NCBI GenBank assembly: GCA_964384915.1
Contig: CAYLMA010000012.1
Span: 1-64,000, forward strand
Origin: Sulfurimicrobium sp964384915
GTDB lineage: Bacteria > Pseudomonadota > Gammaproteobacteria > Burkholderiales > Sulfuricellaceae
Reading direction: 5' to 3'
DNA length: 64,000 bases
Shown: positions 1 through 8,094 of the stretch, piece by piece
Position numbering within the stretch: position 1 is the stretch's first letter
Layout: each line of letters starts with the position of its first letter
Position numbers and translations under genes: made by a program
Notes under the pieces: model-generated
Databases searched by the model: none
The model's input: only the letters and a program-made list of their open reading frames with translations
Told to the model about the DNA's origin: nothing

Positions 1-200
1 GTCCATATTTCGCCGCTTTTTTGGGCAATAGAACGACTATTGCCCTGCAAAATCGTCAAACGGGGTAAGCAGGCATTTCGCCTCAAGGCGAAAGCTCGCA
101 AAATCTGTCCTCGCCCATCCAAATTTTCGCTTCGATTCTTCAAGTCCGACAGGCTGTTAGTGTAAGATTGTCCTGGTTGGTTTTATAGGGGAATGCAAAA
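1..200. other. Intergenic region upstream of the toxin-antitoxin pair, with a stem-loop
   Basis: No gene is seen here. Positions 23-31 and 37-45 form a perfect 9-bp stem (GGGCAATAG / CTATTGCCC) with a 5-base loop. It may end a transcript from outside the window, but no clear T tract follows. A purine-rich stretch, AGGGGAA, just before 201 can serve as ribosome binding site for the antitoxin gene. Confidence 0.4.
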
Positions 201-431
201 ATGAATGCCGTCCTGAAAATCCGGCCAGACTTAATGGCCGAGCTTGACCATTTGGCTGCGAAAACCCGCCGCAGCGAGTCGGACATCATCAACGAGGCAC
301 TGGAATCCTACCTGGCGCACGCCCCACAGCAGACCATCCCAGAAGTCATTGCCAGGATCAAGTCAACTCGCCACAAATCCACCCTTGAGGACATCGATTT
401 GCGGGAAGCCATTGAAGAAGGACGTGACTAG
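201..431 (+). CDS. Ribbon-helix-helix antitoxin, VapB-like
   Basis: A 76-residue protein with the layout of a CopG/RHH antitoxin. A short basic beta strand near the N-terminus (residues 2-9, AVLKIRPD) is followed by two helices, the second starting with RRSESDIINEAL. Such proteins bind their own operator as dimers and use the C-terminal tail to block the partner toxin; the acidic tail (EDIDLREAIEEGRD) fits that. The stop codon overlaps the GTG start of the PIN toxin by one base, so the two are translationally coupled. The fold is clear from sequence; autoregulation is inferred from the family. Confidence 0.8.
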   Translation: MNAVLKIRPDLMAELDHLAAKTRRSESDIINEALESYLAHAPQQTIPEVIARIKSTRHKSTLEDIDLREAIEEGRD

Positions 432-856
432 TGCCGTTCGTGGTGGACAACTCGGTGGTAGTTGGATGGTATTTCGAGAGCCAGGCCACAACCGACACAG
501 ACAAGGTACTTGACCTGCTGGCGAACGAAACCGCCCACGTTCCGGCACTGTGGGTGCTGGAATTTTCCAACGTACTGCGCAAGGCGCTGAAAGCGGGGAA
601 GGCCGATCCCGCCCGAATCCAGGAAATCATTGCGCTGGTCAACGCTCTGCCTATTTCCGTCGACTACACCTCAGAGAGCGTGGAAAGCAATCTGGCACTG
701 GCGCTGCAATATGGGCTGAGCAGCTATGATGCAGCCTACCTTGGCTTGGCCATTCGGCTACAACTCCCCATTGCCACCAATGATGGCGCGCTCAAGGCAG
801 CGGCTGTTCGTGCTGGCGTCGAAATCGTCAACCCGCAAAAAAATGAAACCTTGTAA
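431..856 (+). CDS. vapC: PIN-domain toxin, VapC-like
   Basis: A 141-residue PIN-domain RNase starting at GTG within the antitoxin stop (TAGTG). The acidic residues that bind metal in VapC proteins can be placed: the first Asp in VVDNSVVVGW (residues 4-13), a Glu in LEFSNVLRKAL, the Asp of SSYDAAYLGLA and the Asp of IATNDGALKAAA. VapC toxins cleave tRNA or rRNA when the antitoxin is degraded. Length and motif order match the complete family, so it looks intact. The RNA target cannot be inferred. Confidence 0.85.
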   Translation: MPFVVDNSVVVGWYFESQATTDTDKVLDLLANETAHVPALWVLEFSNVLRKALKAGKADPARIQEIIALVNALPISVDYTSESVESNLALALQYGLSSYDAAYLGLAIRLQLPIATNDGALKAAAVRAGVEIVNPQKNETL

Positions 857-968
857 AGAGGGCAGAATCAGTGCTGTCCAGGGGACCTTATGCACGCGGC
901 GCATTCAAATACATGGCTAATTAACCTAATTTATTGGGCGAATTGAGTTGACCGTATTTAAGTTAAGT

Positions 969-1151
969 TTAGCGCTTCGGCACTCCGTCCGGTAGCGCCC
1001 GCTTCAGCGCTTGTTCATCAGTATTGGCACAAATAAATTTGACATGGCCTAGCCCACTGGCGCTGATTTGATCGGTGATATTACATCCGCAACCACCTAG
1101 ACCTATTACCTTGACAAAGACATCAGGCTCACTACTCATGGCTTCAGACAT
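969..1151 (-). CDS. FtsZ N-terminal-like mini-protein (60 residues)
   Basis: The residues match only the first strand-loop-helix-strand of the FtsZ GTPase domain: VKVIGLGGCGCNITDQI (about residues 13-29) resembles the FtsZ IxVIGVGGGGxN nucleotide-binding start, and FICANTDEQALKRA resembles FtsZ FxxANTDxQAL. The protein then stops at LPDGVPKR, so the GGGTGTG tubulin signature, T7 loop and C-terminal domain are all absent. A GAGG ribosome binding site precedes ATG at 1151, so it is probably translated. It could be a truncated ftsZ duplicate or a small regulator; function is unknown. Confidence 0.55.
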   Translation of the reverse strand: MSEAMSSEPDVFVKVIGLGGCGCNITDQISASGLGHVKFICANTDEQALKRALPDGVPKR

Positions 1152-1225
1152 GCGTTCCTCACAAAAAAATACATAGAGCAGACTTTGTATACCGGCGAAG
1201 TAGAAAACTATTTATTCAATGACTC

Positions 1226-2014
1226 TCACACCAGCAAGCGCTTTTCGCTATGCGCATTGAGGCTGCGCAGAGCAGAAACGAAATCGGGGAATTCCAGGCC
1301 GTAATCCGCTTCCAGCTTATTGGCCCTTTCCTTAAGCTCCTGCCAGCTGGGATTGCCCGGGCTGCGCTTGAAACCGAACACGATGATATTGCTCATTCTT
1401 CCGGTAGGCATCGAGAGCACCAGGCCGTTGAAGCTGGCTTCGATACGCCTGAAATACACATCGAACAACTTGTCGCTGCCCCACAGGTTCACCACCAGCA
1501 CGCCGTCCGGCGTCAGCGCCGCCGCGCAATCATCAAAAAAATCCTGGCTCGCCAGCGCCTCCACCAAGCTGCGGTCGTCATAGCCATCGACCATCAGCAC
1601 GTCGCAACTGGCTGGATGATTGCGCACGTGATCGACGCCATCAGCAATTTCAATCCGCAAACGCTGATCTGGTTCAGGCACAAAGAAATGGCTGCGCGCC
1701 GCCGCAACTACCTGGGGATTGATTTCTACCACATGCGTCCTGGCCAAAGGCAATTTGTGATAAACAAATTTTGCGACGGACCCCCCGCCCAGCCCGATCA
1801 TAAGGATGTTCTGCGGCCCGGGATGGAACAGCAGAAAGCCCATCATGGCGCGCGTATAGGCAAGCTCCAGATCGTTCGGCGCTTTCACGCGCATCGCGCT
1901 CTGCACCGTATCGCTGCCCAGGTGGAGAAAGCGCACACCGTCGCGCTCGCTCACATCCACCACACCCTGCTCGCCCACCGCCTTGTGGGTGCGCCATTTA
2001 CTGAAAAATCCCAT
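1226..2014 (-). CDS. Spermidine synthase-like (polyamine aminopropyltransferase family) protein
   Basis: A 262-residue class I Rossmann methyltransferase-like protein of the SpeE family. The nucleotide-binding segment LMIGLGGGSVAKF is followed by HVVEINPQVVAAAR, whose acidic residue at the end of strand 2 would bind the ribose, then IADGVDHV and CDVLMVDGYDD in the position of the SpeE catalytic-site aspartates. Such short SpeE-like proteins often lack proven polyamine activity, so substrate is open. ATG at 2014 is preferred over the TTG at 2035. It is divergent from proS with about 40 bases between starts. Confidence 0.75.
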   Translation of the reverse strand: MGFFSKWRTHKAVGEQGVVDVSERDGVRFLHLGSDTVQSAMRVKAPNDLELAYTRAMMGFLLFHPGPQNILMIGLGGGSVAKFVYHKLPLARTHVVEINPQVVAAARSHFFVPEPDQRLRIEIADGVDHVRNHPASCDVLMVDGYDDRSLVEALASQDFFDDCAAALTPDGVLVVNLWGSDKLFDVYFRRIEASFNGLVLSMPTGRMSNIIVFGFKRSPGNPSWQELKERANKLEADYGLEFPDFVSALRSLNAHSEKRLLV

Positions 2015-2054
2015 GCTAAAATAGCTTCTTTTCAAGAATCTTCTGGATCATAAC

Positions 2055-3770
2055 ATGCGCGTCTCACAATTTTTCCTCTCCACCCTCAAGGAAGCACCGG
2101 CCGAAGCCGAACTAGTCAGCCACAAGCTGATGCTGCGCGCCGGCCTGATCAAACGCCTGGGTAGTGGGCTTTATTCCTGGATGCCGCTGGGTCTCAAGGT
2201 GCTGCGCAAGGTGGAAAACATCGTGCGCGAGGAAATGGACAGGAGCGGCGCCATCGAGCTCCTGATGCCTGCCGTGACGCCTGCCGAACTGTGGCAGGAA
2301 ACCGGGCGCTGGGATTTGTTCGGGCCGCAGATGCTGAAGATCAAGGACCGCCACGAGCGCGATTTCTGCTTCGGCCCCACCCACGAGGAAGTCATCACCG
2401 ACATCGCGCGGCGCGAGATCAAGAGCTACCGCCAGTTGCCGATCAATTTCTACCAGATCCAGACCAAGTTCCGCGACGAAATCCGTCCGCGCTTCGGCGT
2501 GATGCGCGCGCGCGAGTTCGTGATGAAGGATTCCTACTCCTTCCACGCCGACCGCGCCTCGCTGGAACAGACATATGCCGTGATGCACGAAACCTACTCG
2601 CGCATTTTCACCCGCCTGGGCCTGAAGTTCCGCGCCGTGGCGGCGGATACCGGCGCCATCGGCGGCTCCGGCTCGCATGAATTCCACGTGCTGGCGGATT
2701 CGGGCGAGGACGCCATCGCCTTCTGTCCCAACTCCGACTATGCCGCCAACGTGGAGCTGGCCGAGGCGGTCTCTCCCGCCGCACCCCGCCCTGCACCCGC
2801 TCAGGCCATGCAAAAGGTCGCCACGCCGGGCAAGCACAGCATCGAGCATGTGTGCGAAGTGCTTAAGGTCCCGGCACAAAAGACGGTCAAGACCCTGCTG
2901 GTCGAGGGCCGCGACGGCGGCGTGGTGGCCCTGCTGCTGCGCGGCGACCACGAGCTGAACGAGGTCAAGGCCGGCAAGCTGATCCAGCTTGCCGGCGAGG
3001 TGCGCTTTGCCAGCGACGCGCAGATTCTCGCCGCCGCCGGCTGCAAGGCCGGCTCGATCGGCCCGGTCGGACTCAACATCCCCATCATCGCCGACCGCTC
3101 GGTGGCGAACATGGCCGATTTCGTCTGCGGCGCCAACGAAGACGGCTACCACCTGACCTGCGTGAATTTCGGCCGCGACCTGCCGGAGTTGAAGGAAGTC
3201 GTGGATATCCGCAATGCGGTCGAAGGCGACCCCAGCCCGGACGGCAAGGGCACGCTGGAGCTGTGCCGCGGCATCGAAGTGGGCCACATCTTCCAGCTCG
3301 GCAACAAGTATTCCGGAGCCATGAATGCCAGTTTCCTCGATGAATCCGGCAAGGAGCGCATCATGGAAATGGGCTGCTACGGCATCGGCGTGTCGCGGAT
3401 CGTGGCCGCCGCCATCGAGCAGAACCATGATGCGCGCGGCATCATCTGGCCGCGCTCCATCGCCCCCTTCGAGCTGGCCATCGTGCCCATCGGCATGGGC
3501 CGCAGCGAACTGGTGAAGGACACCGTGGACAAGCTGTATGCCGACCTCAAGGCAGCCGGAATCGAAGTGCTGCTGGACGACCGCGACGAGCGTCCCGGCG
3601 TGATGTTCGCCGACATGGAACTGATCGGCATCCCGCACCGCATCGTGGTGGGCGAGCGCGGGCTGAAAGAGGGCAACCTCGAATACCAGGGGCGGCGCGA
3701 CGAGAAAGCGCAGGCCATCGCCCTGAGTTCGGCGCTGGAATTCGTAAAATCGAAGTTATGCAACGACTAA
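2055..3770 (+). CDS. proS: Prolyl-tRNA synthetase, bacterial type
   Basis: A 571-residue class II aminoacyl-tRNA synthetase that charges tRNA-Pro with proline. Class II motif 2 is at RPRFGVMRAREFVMKDSYSF (about residues 146-165) and motif 3 at MGCYGIGVSRIVAA. Between them, about residues 230-390, is the INS/YbaK-like editing domain that hydrolyses Ala-tRNA-Pro, with LLRGDHELNEVKAGKL. The anticodon-binding domain is C-terminal (LAIVPIGMGRSE onward). Full bacterial length with no disruption. The next gene begins inside its last codons, implying co-transcription. Confidence 0.97.
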   Translation: MRVSQFFLSTLKEAPAEAELVSHKLMLRAGLIKRLGSGLYSWMPLGLKVLRKVENIVREEMDRSGAIELLMPAVTPAELWQETGRWDLFGPQMLKIKDRHERDFCFGPTHEEVITDIARREIKSYRQLPINFYQIQTKFRDEIRPRFGVMRAREFVMKDSYSFHADRASLEQTYAVMHETYSRIFTRLGLKFRAVAADTGAIGGSGSHEFHVLADSGEDAIAFCPNSDYAANVELAEAVSPAAPRPAPAQAMQKVATPGKHSIEHVCEVLKVPAQKTVKTLLVEGRDGGVVALLLRGDHELNEVKAGKLIQLAGEVRFASDAQILAAAGCKAGSIGPVGLNIPIIADRSVANMADFVCGANEDGYHLTCVNFGRDLPELKEVVDIRNAVEGDPSPDGKGTLELCRGIEVGHIFQLGNKYSGAMNASFLDESGKERIMEMGCYGIGVSRIVAAAIEQNHDARGIIWPRSIAPFELAIVPIGMGRSELVKDTVDKLYADLKAAGIEVLLDDRDERPGVMFADMELIGIPHRIVVGERGLKEGNLEYQGRRDEKAQAIALSSALEFVKSKLCND

Positions 3771-4465
3771 TAACCCGGATCGTAGAATCCTGTGCCGTAG
3801 GTCGGGCTTCAGCCCGAGATGTCGGGCTGAAGCCCGACCTACGGCTAATAGCGCTATTGCTCTTTCTATTGCCGACTGCAGTTCACGCCGGGGCGCAGAT
3901 TTACGAACCGCTTTCCGCCAGCGTGCGGGCCTCGCTGTACAAGGCGGTGAGCGACAGCGTGCCGAGGCGCACGGCATTCTCATCCCCTGCAGAAGGGGCA
4001 ACGTGGCTTGAAGAGATGTCGCGCCGTCTGGAAAAGCGCATGCCGGATGAATCCAGACGCATCGATTTCCTCAAGACCGTACATTACGAGGCCTCGCGCG
4101 CCGGCCTCGATCCTCAGCTGGTGCTGGGCCTGATTCAGGTGGAAAGCGGTTTCAAGAAATACGCCGTTTCCAGCGCCGGGGCGCGCGGCTACATGCAGGT
4201 CATGCCATTCTGGGTGCAACTGATCGGCAGCAAGGAAAACAACCTGTTTCACATCCGCACCAACCTGCGCTATGGCTGCACCATCCTGCGCCACTACCTG
4301 GATATCGAAAAAGGCGATCTCTACCGCGCCCTGGGACGTTACAATGGCAGCCTGGGCCGCCCCGAGTATCCGACCCTGGTGGTCGGCGCATGGCGCAATC
4401 ATTGGTCCTACAACACGCCAAGCACTCGCATCTCCAGCCAGGACGAGAAACGCCCCGCTTCCTGA
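3758..4465 (+). CDS. Lytic transglycosylase, SLT family, exported
   Basis: A 235-residue protein with a membrane-export segment (LIALLLFLLPTAVHA, about residues 30-44) followed by an SLT/lysozyme-like domain. The catalytic Glu is in GLIQVESGFKKYAVSS, followed by ARGYMQVMPFWVQLIG and the later GRYNGSLG, as in MltC/Slt enzymes that cleave peptidoglycan to 1,6-anhydromuropeptides. The ATG at 3758 overlaps the end of proS. Residues about 13-28 are encoded by a palindromic repeat, giving an unusually long, charged region before the hydrophobic segment; a TTG inside that segment is a weaker alternative start. Confidence 0.85.
   Translation: MQRLITRIVESCAVGRASARDVGLKPDLRLIALLLFLLPTAVHAGAQIYEPLSASVRASLYKAVSDSVPRRTAFSSPAEGATWLEEMSRRLEKRMPDESRRIDFLKTVHYEASRAGLDPQLVLGLIQVESGFKKYAVSSAGARGYMQVMPFWVQLIGSKENNLFHIRTNLRYGCTILRHYLDIEKGDLYRALGRYNGSLGRPEYPTLVVGAWRNHWSYNTPSTRISSQDEKRPAS
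3795..3844. repeat. 50-base perfect palindrome (REP-like hairpin)
   Basis: The arms 3795-3817 and 3822-3844 are exact 23-base inverted copies around a 4-base loop; the core reads GTCGGGCTTCAGCCCGA. Sequences of this kind recur between genes in many proteobacteria as REP-like elements. This copy lies inside the translated start region of the lytic transglycosylase gene and is in frame with no stop. Confidence 0.85.
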
Positions 4466-4488
4466 AATTGAATGAAGGAGCACGCAAC

Positions 4489-4911
4489 ATGAAGAAATTT
4501 CACCTTGTCTGGAACGAAGGCCTCCATGCTCTGGGCATCCCTTCCATGGACGCGGAGCATCGCGGGCTGATCAATCTCGTCAATGAACTATCGGAAGCAG
4601 TGGCGCATGGCTGTGACTGCGAACTGGCGCGCCGGCAGATGAAAAAAACCCTCGATTTCGCCGCAGAACACTTCGCGCACGAGGAAGCCCTGATGCGGCG
4701 GCATGGCTTTCCCGATCTTGGACAGCATGCGGCGAAACATGAGAGGCTGCTGCGTGAGGCCACCAACCTGATGGAAACGCTCACCCCCGAGCACGCCGAC
4801 CGCGCCGTGCTGATCACGGCCTTCCTCACCGATATCGCCGAAAATCACATCCTGCACGAAGACCGGGCGATCAGCCAATACTTCGCGGAGCGGGGAATCA
4901 AGGCAGATTGA
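4489..4911 (+). CDS. Bacteriohemerythrin
   Basis: A 140-residue four-helix hemerythrin that would bind O2 (or NO) at a di-iron site. The ligand pattern is visible: DAEHRGLINLVNEL, then FAAEHFAHEEALMRRHG (H-xxx-E), HAAKHERLL and HILHEDRAI. The start W-N-E-x-L near the N-terminus is typical of the single-domain bacterial form. ATG at 4489 is chosen because AAGGAG lies nine bases upstream. It converges on the adaptor gene at 4898 and overlaps it by 14 bases. Its role could be oxygen carriage or NO buffering. Confidence 0.92.
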   Translation: MKKFHLVWNEGLHALGIPSMDAEHRGLINLVNELSEAVAHGCDCELARRQMKKTLDFAAEHFAHEEALMRRHGFPDLGQHAAKHERLLREATNLMETLTPEHADRAVLITAFLTDIAENHILHEDRAISQYFAERGIKAD

Positions 4912-5659
4912 GTATTGCAGCGGTTCCGACGCGCAATTGCGTTTCCGCCGGCACAAAAATCACATCCAGGGGATAAAGCGGCATACCCGATTTGTCGCGT
5001 GTCGTCGGCTCCAGCCCCATGGTTCTGACCTTGCCGCGAAAGCGCTGTTTGCCCACGCTGACCTCGACTTCCTGCCCCACTTTCAGGCTCGCCAGCTGCG
5101 CCTCCTGCACTTGGGCCCGCGCCAGCATCTCCCCCGCCCGCGCCACCACCAGCAGGCTCAGCGGCTGCAGCGACGCCGCCACGGCCTGGCCCGGCTCCGC
5201 CTGGCGCGCCACCACCAGCGCGTCAAAAGGCGCGCGCAAGAGGGTGTCCTCGCGGTTTTTCTGTTCCTGTTTCTGGCGCGCCTGGAATTCCTTCAACTGG
5301 GCTGCCACCCGGACATGGCGCAGCTTTGCCTGTTCCAGTTCGGAAACAGAGATCACGGTACGGTCATACAGTTCCTGCACGCGCTTCAGTTCGCGCTCTG
5401 CCTCGGCGGCATCTTCCCGGTAGCGCGCCACCATGGCGGCGGCTTCCTCGACACGGCCGGCGTAGAGCCGCTCGTCCAGCCTGAGCAGCACCTGCCCCTG
5501 GCGCACGCGCTCTCCGACGGCCACGTTCACGGCCTGCACCACGCCCGAAACCGGCGTGGAAAGCTCGACCCGCTGCGACCACTGCAACACGGCGGGCACT
5601 TCTGCCGCCTGTGCCGCGCCGGCGGCAAGCCAGACGGTCGCCACAAGATATTTTTTCAT
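4898..5659 (-). CDS. Periplasmic adaptor (membrane fusion protein, HlyD/RND type)
   Basis: A 253-residue exported protein: signal peptide at residues 1-18 (cleavage after AAQA), lipoyl-like halves (VSGVVQAVNVAVGERVRQGQ and LRAPFDALVVARQAEPGQAV), a helical hairpin with abundant Glu/Arg between them (about 70-140) and a beta-barrel segment. Adaptors of this kind bridge an inner-membrane transporter to a TolC channel. It lies downstream of a TolC-like gene on the same strand, but no RND or ABC transporter gene is next to them. At 253 residues it is shorter than usual RND adaptors and lacks much of the membrane-proximal domain. Confidence 0.8.
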   Translation of the reverse strand: MKKYLVATVWLAAGAAQAAEVPAVLQWSQRVELSTPVSGVVQAVNVAVGERVRQGQVLLRLDERLYAGRVEEAAAMVARYREDAAEAERELKRVQELYDRTVISVSELEQAKLRHVRVAAQLKEFQARQKQEQKNREDTLLRAPFDALVVARQAEPGQAVAASLQPLSLLVVARAGEMLARAQVQEAQLASLKVGQEVEVSVGKQRFRGKVRTMGLEPTTRDKSGMPLYPLDVIFVPAETQLRVGTAAILNLP

Positions 5660-5679
5660 GTTGGAAACCTCAATTCTTC

Positions 5680-5803
5680 AACCGCAAAGGCGCCAAGGCG
5701 CAAAGCAAACAAGGCTTGCGATCCCTCCGGGCATCACCCATCGCGCGAGGGGACAAGCAGCACCCCCTTGTCCCTGCTTTGTATCCTTTGCGCCTTTGCG
5801 GTT
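5680..5803. repeat. Inverted repeat element (AACCGCAAAGGCGC family)
   Basis: The outer arms are AACCGCAAAGGCGC at 5680-5693 and its complement in CTTTGCGCCTTTGCGGTT at 5786-5803. It fills the gap between the TolC-like and adaptor genes. The same core words reappear in the 28-base inverted repeat at 50564-50638, so this is a dispersed family in this genome. Confidence 0.6.
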
Positions 5804-5821
5804 CATGCGTTATTTCCGGGT

Positions 5822-7102
5822 TCATTTCGTTTGCCCTTTATTTTCCGCGCCGGTGCTTTCCACCGGGCGGCCCAATAATGCTTCCAGCCTGGCGAATGCC
5901 AGGGCAAGCTGATATTCGGTTCTGCGCTCGCGCACTTTCGCCGCCATGGTTGCCGCCATGGAATCGCCCAGATTGGTTTTCAGCTCCACTTCATACTGGC
6001 CGCGTGCGCGTTCCAGCGCCTGGTCGCGGTAGTCGCTGTGTATTCTTGCCGCAGTGCGCGCCGTGCGCTGCAACTCGCCGATTTCCAGCCAGTTTTCCAG
6101 CAGCGCCTGTTCCAGTTCCAGCCCCAGCTTTTCGCTTTCCGCCTGAAGTCGCTGGAACTGCGCCTGCTCCCGCGCCATCTGCGCATCGACCCTGCGGCCG
6201 GCATACAGGGGCCAGGTCAACACCACGCCGGCCTTCAAATTGTCACGGGTCGAGGCTTCCCGGCTGTAGCCGCCCCCCTCCAGTTCGAGATCCAGCATCG
6301 GCGATTTGTCTGCGCGCACCGCCTGAATACGCTGAGTAGATCCGGCCAGCTGGGCCTGCATGGCGGCCAGGCGCGGATTGTGCGCGCGCAGCAGGGGCAG
6401 CAGCGCCTCAAATTCGGGCAGGGCGCGGTCATTTCCGGCCAGTCCGGGATCAGCCAGATCCGCGCTTAGCTGACCTGGACGGTTCATGGCAGAAGCCAGA
6501 TGCACGCGGGAAATACGCTGGCGCAATTGGCCGGCATTGCGCTTCAGCAGCCAGTCGTGGTAGGCGTTCTCGATTTCGGCCAGGTCGGCCGCTGCAATCT
6601 GGCCCACTTCGAGGCGATGGCGGGCGTTGTCCAGATTGACATAGGCGACAGCCATGTATTCGTTGTCGGCGGCATACTGCAGGTCCGCCAGCAAAACATC
6701 GAAAAAGCGCGTCATGATCTCCAGGCGCCGGCGCGAGCGGACGTCCAGCAGCGCCGCTTCGCGCGCTGCCAGCACGGACTCGGCGGCCTGCTCGGCAAGC
6801 GCGGTGCGGCCAAAGTCATAGATGGATTTGCGGGCATTGAGGCGCAGCGTGTTGTCGCTCACCGACTCCGGCCCGATGGTTGGTTTTGCGCGGCGCAGGC
6901 CGGCCTCGAGGTTGAGATTCCAGTCGCCGCGCGCACCCGCCAGGTCACGCTCGGCCAGCGCCATGGCGCGGTCCGCTTCGGCCATGCGCAGGTCGGGGTG
7001 CGCTTCCGCCACGGACGCAAGCGCCTGCTCCAGCGTCAAGGGCTGAGCCAGTGCCGGGCTGCCAGCAAGCAATAATCCGAGCGCCAGCAGCGCACGTTTC
7101 AT
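5822..7102 (-). CDS. TolC-family outer membrane channel protein
   Basis: A 426-residue exported protein with a signal peptide (residues 1-19, ending SPALAQ). Two long alpha-helical repeats have the TolC/OEP pattern: LTLEQALASVAEAHPDLRMAE near the N-terminus and the second at LRAHNPRLAAMQAQLAGS. The family forms trimeric outer-membrane channels for efflux or type I export. It overlaps the preceding thioredoxin-like gene by four bases and is followed by an adaptor, so all are probably one minus-strand operon. Which pump it serves is unknown. Confidence 0.88.
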   Translation of the reverse strand: MKRALLALGLLLAGSPALAQPLTLEQALASVAEAHPDLRMAEADRAMALAERDLAGARGDWNLNLEAGLRRAKPTIGPESVSDNTLRLNARKSIYDFGRTALAEQAAESVLAAREAALLDVRSRRRLEIMTRFFDVLLADLQYAADNEYMAVAYVNLDNARHRLEVGQIAAADLAEIENAYHDWLLKRNAGQLRQRISRVHLASAMNRPGQLSADLADPGLAGNDRALPEFEALLPLLRAHNPRLAAMQAQLAGSTQRIQAVRADKSPMLDLELEGGGYSREASTRDNLKAGVVLTWPLYAGRRVDAQMAREQAQFQRLQAESEKLGLELEQALLENWLEIGELQRTARTAARIHSDYRDQALERARGQYEVELKTNLGDSMAATMAAKVRERRTEYQLALAFARLEALLGRPVESTGAENKGQTK

Positions 7103-7614
7103 TGGGCGGCCTGTTGCTTGTATTTGGCGAATGGCATGGTCTTGTATGCCCCGTCCGCCACATAGCGGCCCAGCGCCATGAATTCCTTGCTGTCCTTGGC
7201 TGCGCCGGTAAAGCGGGTCAGCACTTTGCCGGAGAGGTCAAAAAACAGAAACACGGGCGTAGCGCGCACGCGATGATCGAGAGCGAATTTCTTCTCAGAG
7301 GTTTCCTTGCCGGCAAAATCCACCAGCGCATTGGCGCCTTCGCTATCCACGCTGAAAATCAGGAAATGCCGGCGATAGTAATCCTGCACCTCGGACTGGT
7401 TGAGGATGGTCTGTTTCATGCGATGGCAGAATGGGCAGTCTTCCATCTCGAACATCAGCAGAATGCCCTGCTTGCCCTCTTTTTTCGCCGTATCCAGCTC
7501 GGCCTTGAAGTCACCCAGGTGCTGATTGAAGAAATGCTGTTCCACATCGCGGCTCTCGGCCCAGGCTGGCGCGACAAACAGGCAAAAAACCAGGCCCAGC
7601 AGGAATCTTTTCAT
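7099..7614 (-). CDS. Periplasmic thioredoxin-fold protein with CPFC motif (SoxW-like)
   Basis: A 171-residue exported protein: signal peptide 1-19 (ends PAWA), then a thioredoxin fold with the redox motif CPFCHRM in MEMEDCPFCHRMKQTIL, and the cis-proline region VRATPVFLFFD. The family keeps periplasmic cysteines reduced or supports cytochrome and sulphur-oxidation proteins; SoxW and the related DsbD-dependent thioredoxins are the closest recognisable kin. It sits between a TlpA-like thioredoxin and a TolC gene, so the two redox proteins may act together. Confidence 0.8.
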   Translation of the reverse strand: MKRFLLGLVFCLFVAPAWAESRDVEQHFFNQHLGDFKAELDTAKKEGKQGILLMFEMEDCPFCHRMKQTILNQSEVQDYYRRHFLIFSVDSEGANALVDFAGKETSEKKFALDHRVRATPVFLFFDLSGKVLTRFTGAAKDSKEFMALGRYVADGAYKTMPFAKYKQQAAQ

Positions 7615-7623
7615 GGCTTGCTC

Positions 7624-8094
7624 CTATTTTTTGACGTTGATGTAGCTTTCCACTGCCTTGCGCGTAATGGCGCCCACGTTGTACGCCACCAGCTTGCCCT
7701 GGGGATTGAACAGGTAAGTGGTCGGCAGGCCGGAGATTGACCCCACCTGGGCAGCCGAATCACGGGTGCCGAGAATCACGGGATAGGTAACGAACAACTG
7801 CTCGGAAAAATCCTTCACCTCCTGCCCGCTGCGGTAATCCATGGCCACCCCCAGCACCACCAGGTCCTTGTCCTTGTGCTTGTCGTGCAGGGCGCTCAGG
7901 TCGGGAATTTCCTCCAGGCAAGGCGGGCACCAGGTTGCCCAGAAATTCACCAGCACCCATTTGCCCTTGTAGCCCGCCAGGGAATGCTGCCGGCCCTGGA
8001 TGTCCTGAAACGTGAAGCCGGCTGCCGCCGACAGGCCCGTCATCGCGAATAGCGCACATCCCAGCAAGTACCGGAGCAGTACCTTATTTTTCAT
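7624..8094 (-). CDS. TlpA/ResA-like periplasmic thioredoxin
   Basis: A 156-residue exported or membrane-anchored protein. A hydrophobic N-terminus (residues 5-24) precedes an AhpC/TSA-Redoxin fold with WCPPC in VNFWATWCPPCLEEIPDL, the redox-active pair of TlpA, ResA and CcmG. The later GLPTTYLFNPQGKLV has the cis-proline. The start at 8094 is chosen because it gives a clean signal sequence; it overlaps the upstream YqhA-like gene by 11 bases. Likely role: reducing disulphides in the periplasm, perhaps for cytochrome maturation. Confidence 0.85.
   Translation of the reverse strand: MKNKVLLRYLLGCALFAMTGLSAAAGFTFQDIQGRQHSLAGYKGKWVLVNFWATWCPPCLEEIPDLSALHDKHKDKDLVVLGVAMDYRSGQEVKDFSEQLFVTYPVILGTRDSAAQVGSISGLPTTYLFNPQGKLVAYNVGAITRKAVESYINVKK

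Noticed and set aside
2112..3638. A 508-codon frame antisense to proS
   Set aside because: It is a shadow of a GC-rich gene with His/Ala/Gln-rich composition and no start signal.
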